The notes under the pieces: generated by a model
Databases searched by the model: none
Seen by the model: the letters and a program-made list of their open reading frames with translations, nothing else
What the model was told of the DNA's origin: nothing
Source of the DNA: an uncultured Oscillibacter sp.
GTDB taxonomy: Bacteria > Bacillota > Clostridia > Oscillospirales > Oscillospiraceae
Length of the DNA: 44,669 nt
Assembly: GCA_934574045.1 (NCBI GenBank)
Contig: CAKTMK010000016.1
Location: forward strand, 1-44,669
Direction: 5' to 3'
Shown here: positions 39,027-44,669 of the stretch, in pieces
How positions within the stretch are numbered: the first letter of the stretch is position 1
Layout of the letters: every line of letters begins with the position of its first letter
Made by a program: the position numbers and the translations under genes

Positions 39027-39866
39027 TCATTCCCGCTCCGCGGCCACGGCGGCGGCGTACAGCTCGTTGCGGCCAAGGCCCGTGGCGTCGGCCACCTGAC
39101 GCACCGCGTCCTTGGTCTTCGCGCCCTGCGCCTTCAGCGCCAGCACCTGCCGCGCGCCCTCCTCCAGCGTGACCTCCGCCGCCTGCTCCGGCTCCCGCCC
39201 CGCCAGCACCAGCACGTATTCGCCCCGGGGCGCGTTTTCCCGGTAGTAATCCACGGCCCCGCCCAGCGTGGTGCGCATGGTCTCCTCGTGGAGCTTGGTC
39301 AACTCCCGGCACAGGGCGATCCGCCGCTCCGGGCCGAAGGCGGCGCACAGGTCGTCCAGCGTGGTGCGCAGCTTGTGGGGCGCCTCGTGAAAGATCATGG
39401 TGCGCCGCTCCCCGGCGAGGGAGGTCAGATGCTCCCGCCGTTCCTTTTTATTGGTGGAAAGAAATCCCTCAAAGGTAAAGCGTCCCGTGGGCAGACCGCT
39501 GACCGCCAGCGCGTTTACCGCCGCGCAGCAGCCGGGGACTGCCAGGACCTCCACGCCGTTTTCCGCGCACAGGCGGACCAGATCCTCCCCCGGGTCGGAA
39601 ACGGCGGGCGTACCCGCGTCCGTCACCAGCGCGCAGTTCTCGCCCGCCATCAGGCGGGCAAGGACCGCCCGTCCGGCAGTAACGTGGTTGTGCTCGTGAT
39701 AGCTCACCAACGGGCGCTTGATCTCAAAGTGGTTGAGCAGCTTCACGGACACCCGCGTGTCCTCCGCCGCGATAAAATCCACAGACGCCAGCGTCTCCAC
39801 CGCCCGGGGGGAGAAGTCCCCCAGATTGCCGATGGGCGTGGCCACCAGATACAGCTTTCCGCTCAT
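39027..39866 (-). CDS. rsmI: 16S rRNA (cytidine(1402)-2'-O)-methyltransferase
   Basis: This 279-residue enzyme methylates the ribose of C1402 in the ribosomal decoding centre. The tetrapyrrole-methylase-type fold is marked by LYLVATPIGNLGDFSPRA at the start, IAAEDTRVS near 32, LVSYHEHN near 53, ALVTDAGTPAVSDPGEDLV near 79 and TFEGFLSTNKKER near 127. Length matches the family. Its start overlaps the trmN6 stop (ATGA), an arrangement also seen in Bacillus (yabB and rsmI neighbours). Confidence 0.95.
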   Translation of the reverse strand: MSGKLYLVATPIGNLGDFSPRAVETLASVDFIAAEDTRVSVKLLNHFEIKRPLVSYHEHNHVTAGRAVLARLMAGENCALVTDAGTPAVSDPGEDLVRLCAENGVEVLAVPGCCAAVNALAVSGLPTGRFTFEGFLSTNKKERREHLTSLAGERRTMIFHEAPHKLRTTLDDLCAAFGPERRIALCRELTKLHEETMRTTLGGAVDYYRENAPRGEYVLVLAGREPEQAAEVTLEEGARQVLALKAQGAKTKDAVRQVADATGLGRNELYAAAVAAERE

Positions 39867-40597
39867 GCTCCGCTCTCCTTCGTTCGGAAATAGGCTGCGT
39901 CATACGCCGCCGTCGGTTCTCCCGCTTCATCGCGCAGCCGCAGCGGCGGCTCCGCCGCAAGGCCGGGCCGTCCGCCCCGGACCGCCTCGATCAGCAGCAG
40001 GGACGGCGCACGCCCCGGCTCCGCCTCCACCATGCGCAGGCGCTTCGGCTCCAAGCCGCTCTCCCGCAGGGCGCACACAAGGTCGCACAGCCGCTCCGGC
40101 CGGTACACCGCGCAGAACCGCCCGCCCCAGCGCAGCGCGTAGGCCGCCGCGCGGCAGACGTCCGCCAGCGTGCAGTCCGCTTCGCTGCGGGCGCTCCGGC
40201 GGGCCGCATCCGGCGCAGGCGCGCCGCCGCCGAGGGGAAAATAGGGCGGGTTGGAGACGCACAGGTCATAGCCGCCCGCGTCCAGCAGCCCCCGGACGCT
40301 CCGCAGGTCGCCCCGCAGCGTGCGCAGCCGATCCGTCAGGCCGTTTTCCTCCGCCGCCCGATCCGCCAGCGCGGCGGCGGCAGGCGAAAGCTCCACCCCC
40401 GTCACCGTCAGCTCCCGCTGGCGCTGGAGCAGCAGCAGGCCCAGCAGCCCCGTCCCACTGCCAAGGTCGCAAACCCGCAGACCGGGCCGCAGCCGTGGAA
40501 ACGCGCCCAGCAGGAACGAATCCGTTCCCGGCTTGTGGGCCGTTTCATCCCAGCAGATGCGCAGACCTCCGGGGCAGAGCGCGTCCCAGTGTTCCAT
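39863..40597 (-). CDS. trmN6: tRNA1(Val) adenine-N6-methyltransferase-like protein
   Basis: This 244-residue methyltransferase has the S-adenosylmethionine-binding motif VCDLGSGTGLLGLLLL near residue 42 and the N6-adenine signature NPPY near 114. The N-terminal segment HKPGTDSFLLGAFP is typical of the YfiC/TrmN6/YabB group, which methylates A37 of tRNA. It is coupled to rsmI. The exact RNA target in Firmicutes members is less certain than in E. coli. Confidence 0.86.
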   Translation of the reverse strand: MEHWDALCPGGLRICWDETAHKPGTDSFLLGAFPRLRPGLRVCDLGSGTGLLGLLLLQRQRELTVTGVELSPAAAALADRAAEENGLTDRLRTLRGDLRSVRGLLDAGGYDLCVSNPPYFPLGGGAPAPDAARRSARSEADCTLADVCRAAAYALRWGGRFCAVYRPERLCDLVCALRESGLEPKRLRMVEAEPGRAPSLLLIEAVRGGRPGLAAEPPLRLRDEAGEPTAAYDAAYFRTKESGA

Positions 40598-40629
40598 TCC
40601 GCGTCCTCCCGTCCGTTTCAGCTTCCTCT

Positions 40630-40658
40630 ATTATAGGCCGCTCCGCCCGGACACGCAA
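40630..40658 (-). promoter_or_regulatory. Promoter of the trmN6-rsmI pair
   Basis: On the minus strand TTGCGT (40653-40658) and a perfect TATAAT (40630-40635) are 17 bp apart. Confidence 0.8.
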
Positions 40659-40670
40659 GCGCGCGGGCAT

Positions 40671-40708
40671 AATAAAAGCGCCGCAGGGCTGCCTGCGGCG
40701 CTTTTATG
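40671..40708 (-). terminator. Terminator of the small ferredoxin gene
   Basis: A near-perfect 14-base stem (40674-40687, 40692-40705) with a GCTG loop includes the A/T flanks and leaves a T-rich tail on the minus strand. Confidence 0.88.
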
Positions 40709-40718
40709 TACGGTTGCC

Positions 40719-40892
40719 TTATTCCGCGGGCACGATGGCGCCGTTGGGGCAGGTGTCGCTGCAAGAACCGCAGTCCAGGCAGGCGGACGCGTCGATGACG
40801 TAGGACTCATCGCCCTGGCTGATAGCGCCGGCGGGGCAAACATCCGCGCAGGAGCCGCAGCTTACGCAGGAAGAAGTGATCTTGTAAGCCAT
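40719..40892 (-). CDS. 2[4Fe-4S] ferredoxin, 57 aa
   Basis: This 57-residue protein is a clostridial-type ferredoxin. The two cluster motifs are CVSCGSCADVCPAGA (from residue 9) and CLDCGSCSDTCPNGA (from residue 38), each CxxCxxCxxxCP, arranged in pseudo-twofold symmetry. It carries electrons between oxidoreductases such as pyruvate:ferredoxin oxidoreductase, hydrogenases and rubrerythrin reductases in the cytoplasm. GGAGGTGC lies six bases before the ATG. It is a monocistronic gene with promoter and terminator. Confidence 0.95.
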   Translation of the reverse strand: MAYKITSSCVSCGSCADVCPAGAISQGDESYVIDASACLDCGSCSDTCPNGAIVPAE

Positions 40893-40924
40893 GGGAAAGC
40901 ACCTCCATAAGAATTAGTGTCCTC

Positions 40925-40952
40925 ATTGTAGCACACGTTAAAAAAAAAGCAA
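40925..40952 (-). promoter_or_regulatory. Promoter of the ferredoxin gene
   Basis: On the minus strand TTGCTT (40947-40952) and TACAAT (40925-40930) are 16 bp apart, with a run of nine T crossing the -35 and spacer. Confidence 0.72.
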
Positions 40953-41062
40953 GCACTTTTCCGAAAAAGATACTGGAAATTTTGCAAGTTTGTTGTGTAT
41001 AACTTAACTTTTCACCACTCTTTCCGCGCTTTCCGGGGTCGTTCACAAATTCTTTTCATTTT

Positions 41063-41079
41063 GGTCAAAGAAAGTCAAA
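41063..41079 (+). promoter_or_regulatory. CtsR box 1
   Basis: GGTCAAA-GAA-AGTCAAA matches the CtsR operator (direct heptad repeat with 3-base spacing) exactly. It lies 9 bases upstream of the -35. Confidence 0.93.
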
Positions 41080-41088
41080 AAATACCAC

Positions 41089-41116
41089 TTGACAATTCGC
41101 CGCGCCGTGCTATACT
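41089..41116 (+). promoter_or_regulatory. Sigma-A promoter of the ctsR operon
   Basis: A perfect TTGACA (41089-41094) and TATACT (41111-41116) are 16 bp apart, flanked by CtsR boxes on both sides. Confidence 0.9.
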
Positions 41117-41131
41117 ACGTGTCAGAACAAA

Positions 41132-41154
41132 GGTTAAAGAAAGTCAAAGTCAAA
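41132..41154 (+). promoter_or_regulatory. CtsR box 2, three heptads
   Basis: GGTTAAA-GAA-AGTCAAA is followed immediately by a further overlapping AGTCAAA, just after the transcription start. CtsR bound here would block promoter clearance, giving autoregulation. Confidence 0.9.
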
Positions 41155-41179
41155 TACCGATAGAAAAGAGGAGATCCAA

Positions 41180-41635
41180 ATGGGCATATCCGATCTGATC
41201 GCCAGCTTTCTTCAGGAGAGTCTGGACGAGTCCGACGGCGGCGTGCTGGAGGTCCAGCGCAGCGACCTTGCGCAGCGGTTCAACTGCGTGCCCAGTCAGA
41301 TCAACTACGTGATGAGCACCCGCTTCTCCCCCGAGCACGGCTACATCGTAGAGAGCCGCCGGGGCGGAAACGGATACATCCGGATCACCCGCGTGCGGAT
41401 GGACCGGCAGACGCTCCTGATGCACGTGGTCAACTCCGTGGGAGGCGAGCTGGATCTGGCCTCCGCCAAAGCGATCCTGAGCAATCTCACCTCCTCCGGC
41501 GCGCTGGAGCAGAACGTGGGAGAGACGCTTCTCACCTGCATGGGTGACCGGGCGCTGGGGGCCGTCCCCCGGCAGACGCGGGATACCGTCCGGGCCGAAA
41601 TGATGAAGCAGGCCCTCATCCATCAGCTTGGATGA
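41180..41635 (+). CDS. ctsR: CtsR transcriptional repressor of class III heat-shock genes
   Basis: This 151-residue repressor has an N-terminal winged-helix region (SDLIASFLQESLDE, LAQRFNCVPSQINYVMSTRFSPEHGYIVESRRGGNGYIRI) in which the glycine-rich wing RGGNGY serves as the thermosensor in Bacillus and Geobacillus CtsR. The C-terminal domain (about 75-151) is helical and mediates dimerisation. It binds the heptad repeats seen around its own promoter and represses clp genes at normal temperature. AAAGAGGAG precedes the ATG. It leads the operon ctsR-mcsA-clpC. Confidence 0.96.
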   Translation: MGISDLIASFLQESLDESDGGVLEVQRSDLAQRFNCVPSQINYVMSTRFSPEHGYIVESRRGGNGYIRITRVRMDRQTLLMHVVNSVGGELDLASAKAILSNLTSSGALEQNVGETLLTCMGDRALGAVPRQTRDTVRAEMMKQALIHQLG

Positions 41636-41700
41636 CCGGGCCGCAGGACCGCGCCTTTGTTTTCAATTTTGTATATACAGCCTTTAAGGAGGAATTGATT

Positions 41701-42198
41701 ATGAAATGTGAGAATTGCGGAAAGAATGAAGTCAACTTCATTTACCGGAGCAGCATAAACGGACGCACCGAGGAGCGGCACCTTTGCAGCGAGTGCGCGG
41801 AGAAGCTGGGCTATACCAACGCCGTGGCCGCCCACAGCCGCAGGATGATGCAGAGCTTTTTCGGCGGCGGCCTGATGGACGATCTGTTCAGCCCCCAGCC
41901 GTTCCTGCGCCCCTTCTTCGGCGAGGATCTGTTCGACGACTTCTTCCAGCAGATGCCCGCGCTGGGCACTGGGACAGTCGAGCAGGCGCAGCCCGTTCAG
42001 GAGAAGCCGCTGGTGGAGGAAAAGGAGCAGAGCCGCTTCGCCAGAATGCGCCAGCTCAACGCATTGAAGCTGGAGCAGAAGGCCGCCGTCCTGCGGGAGG
42101 ACTTTGAAAAGGCCGCCCAGCTCCGGGATCAGATCCGGGAACTGGAGCAGGAGAAGAAGAGCGGCTCCGCCGGACAGGACCGGCCCCGCAGCGAGTAA
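41701..42198 (+). CDS. mcsA: McsA-like zinc-finger protein with UVR motif
   Basis: This 165-residue protein starts with two CxxC zinc-binding pairs (MKCENCGKNE and HLCSECAEK), continues through a Phe/Asp/Gly-rich middle (SFFGGGLMDDLFS) and ends in a coiled-coil UVR motif (LKLEQKAAVLREDFEKAAQLRDQIREL). In Bacillus, McsA activates the arginine kinase McsB and modulates CtsR and ClpC. Here mcsB is not found next to it. AAGGAGG lies before the ATG at 41701; the longer frame upstream is rejected. Length matches McsA (about 170-185). Confidence 0.92.
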   Translation: MKCENCGKNEVNFIYRSSINGRTEERHLCSECAEKLGYTNAVAAHSRRMMQSFFGGGLMDDLFSPQPFLRPFFGEDLFDDFFQQMPALGTGTVEQAQPVQEKPLVEEKEQSRFARMRQLNALKLEQKAAVLREDFEKAAQLRDQIRELEQEKKSGSAGQDRPRSE

Positions 42199-42237
42199 CA
42201 GCAGACACAAGCGTCCCCTTGGAAAGGAGAAATTCTT

Positions 42238-44669
<2,432 letters not shown>

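Overview
The window is a GC-rich (roughly 60-65 %), densely coded chromosomal segment of an anaerobic, low-oxygen-adapted Firmicute. The gene content (GGGtGRT protein with a NifU-like partner, S-layer-homology surface proteins, two rubrerythrins, DUF362 ferredoxin protein, CtsR-McsA-ClpC heat-shock operon, monoderm envelope genes) points to the Clostridia, most likely an Oscillospiraceae/Flavonifractor-Oscillibacter type gut bacterium; that assignment is inference from protein style, not from a marker gene. No rRNA, tRNA, CRISPR array, insertion sequence, prophage or integrase was seen. Promoters are mostly sigma-A type with 16-18 bp spacers and genes are separated by strong, often bidirectional hairpin terminators.

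Layout. 1-4.3 kb (+): NifU-like scaffold + GGGtGRT protein; YfcE-type phosphoesterase + glutamyl-Q tRNA(Asp) synthetase; rubrerythrin. 4.3-5.5 kb (-): serA. 5.9-7.7 kb (+): typA. 7.8-9.5 kb: small unknown gene (-) and a secreted SLH protein (+). 9.6-14.1 kb (-): murI-ywiB-argS followed by a SemiSWEET-like gene and azlC-azlD. 14.3-15.8 kb (+): unknown gene and DUF362 ferredoxin protein. 16-20.6 kb (-): a MacA-like adaptor, a MacB-like ATPase and then a chimeric gene in which the permease stops after about 169 residues and continues in frame as an SLH surface protein. 21-22.8 kb (-): Na/Pi cotransporter. 23-27 kb (-): an [FeFe]-hydrogenase-like/chemoreceptor fusion and a secreted 5'-nucleotidase with a LysM domain. 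27.3-30.7 kb: AIM24 protein (-), then (+) NADPH-type flavoprotein, reverse-order rubrerythrin, DUF1540 protein and two half-length TauE/SafE genes. 30.8-35.6 kb (-): degenerate deacetylase-like protein, response regulator, histidine kinase, HtrA protease. 35.8-38.9 kb (+): LCP protein, SLH-transglutaminase protein, half-size EamA transporter. 39-40.9 kb (-): rsmI-trmN6 pair and a small ferredoxin. 41.2 kb to the end (+): ctsR-mcsA-clpC with CtsR boxes and without mcsB.

How it fits together. Several blocks concern the cell envelope (murI, LCP, SLH proteins, transglutaminase, HtrA with its two-component system, LysM nucleotidase) and anaerobic redox/oxidative defence (rubrerythrins, ferredoxins, Fe-S scaffold, flavoprotein, hydrogenase-like sensor). 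The most unusual items are the hydrogenase-like/MCP fusion, the permease-SLH chimera, the two-gene TSUP transporter, and a repeated TTTACA-N5-TTTACA motif at the phosphate cotransporter and macA-like promoters that resembles a PhoP box.
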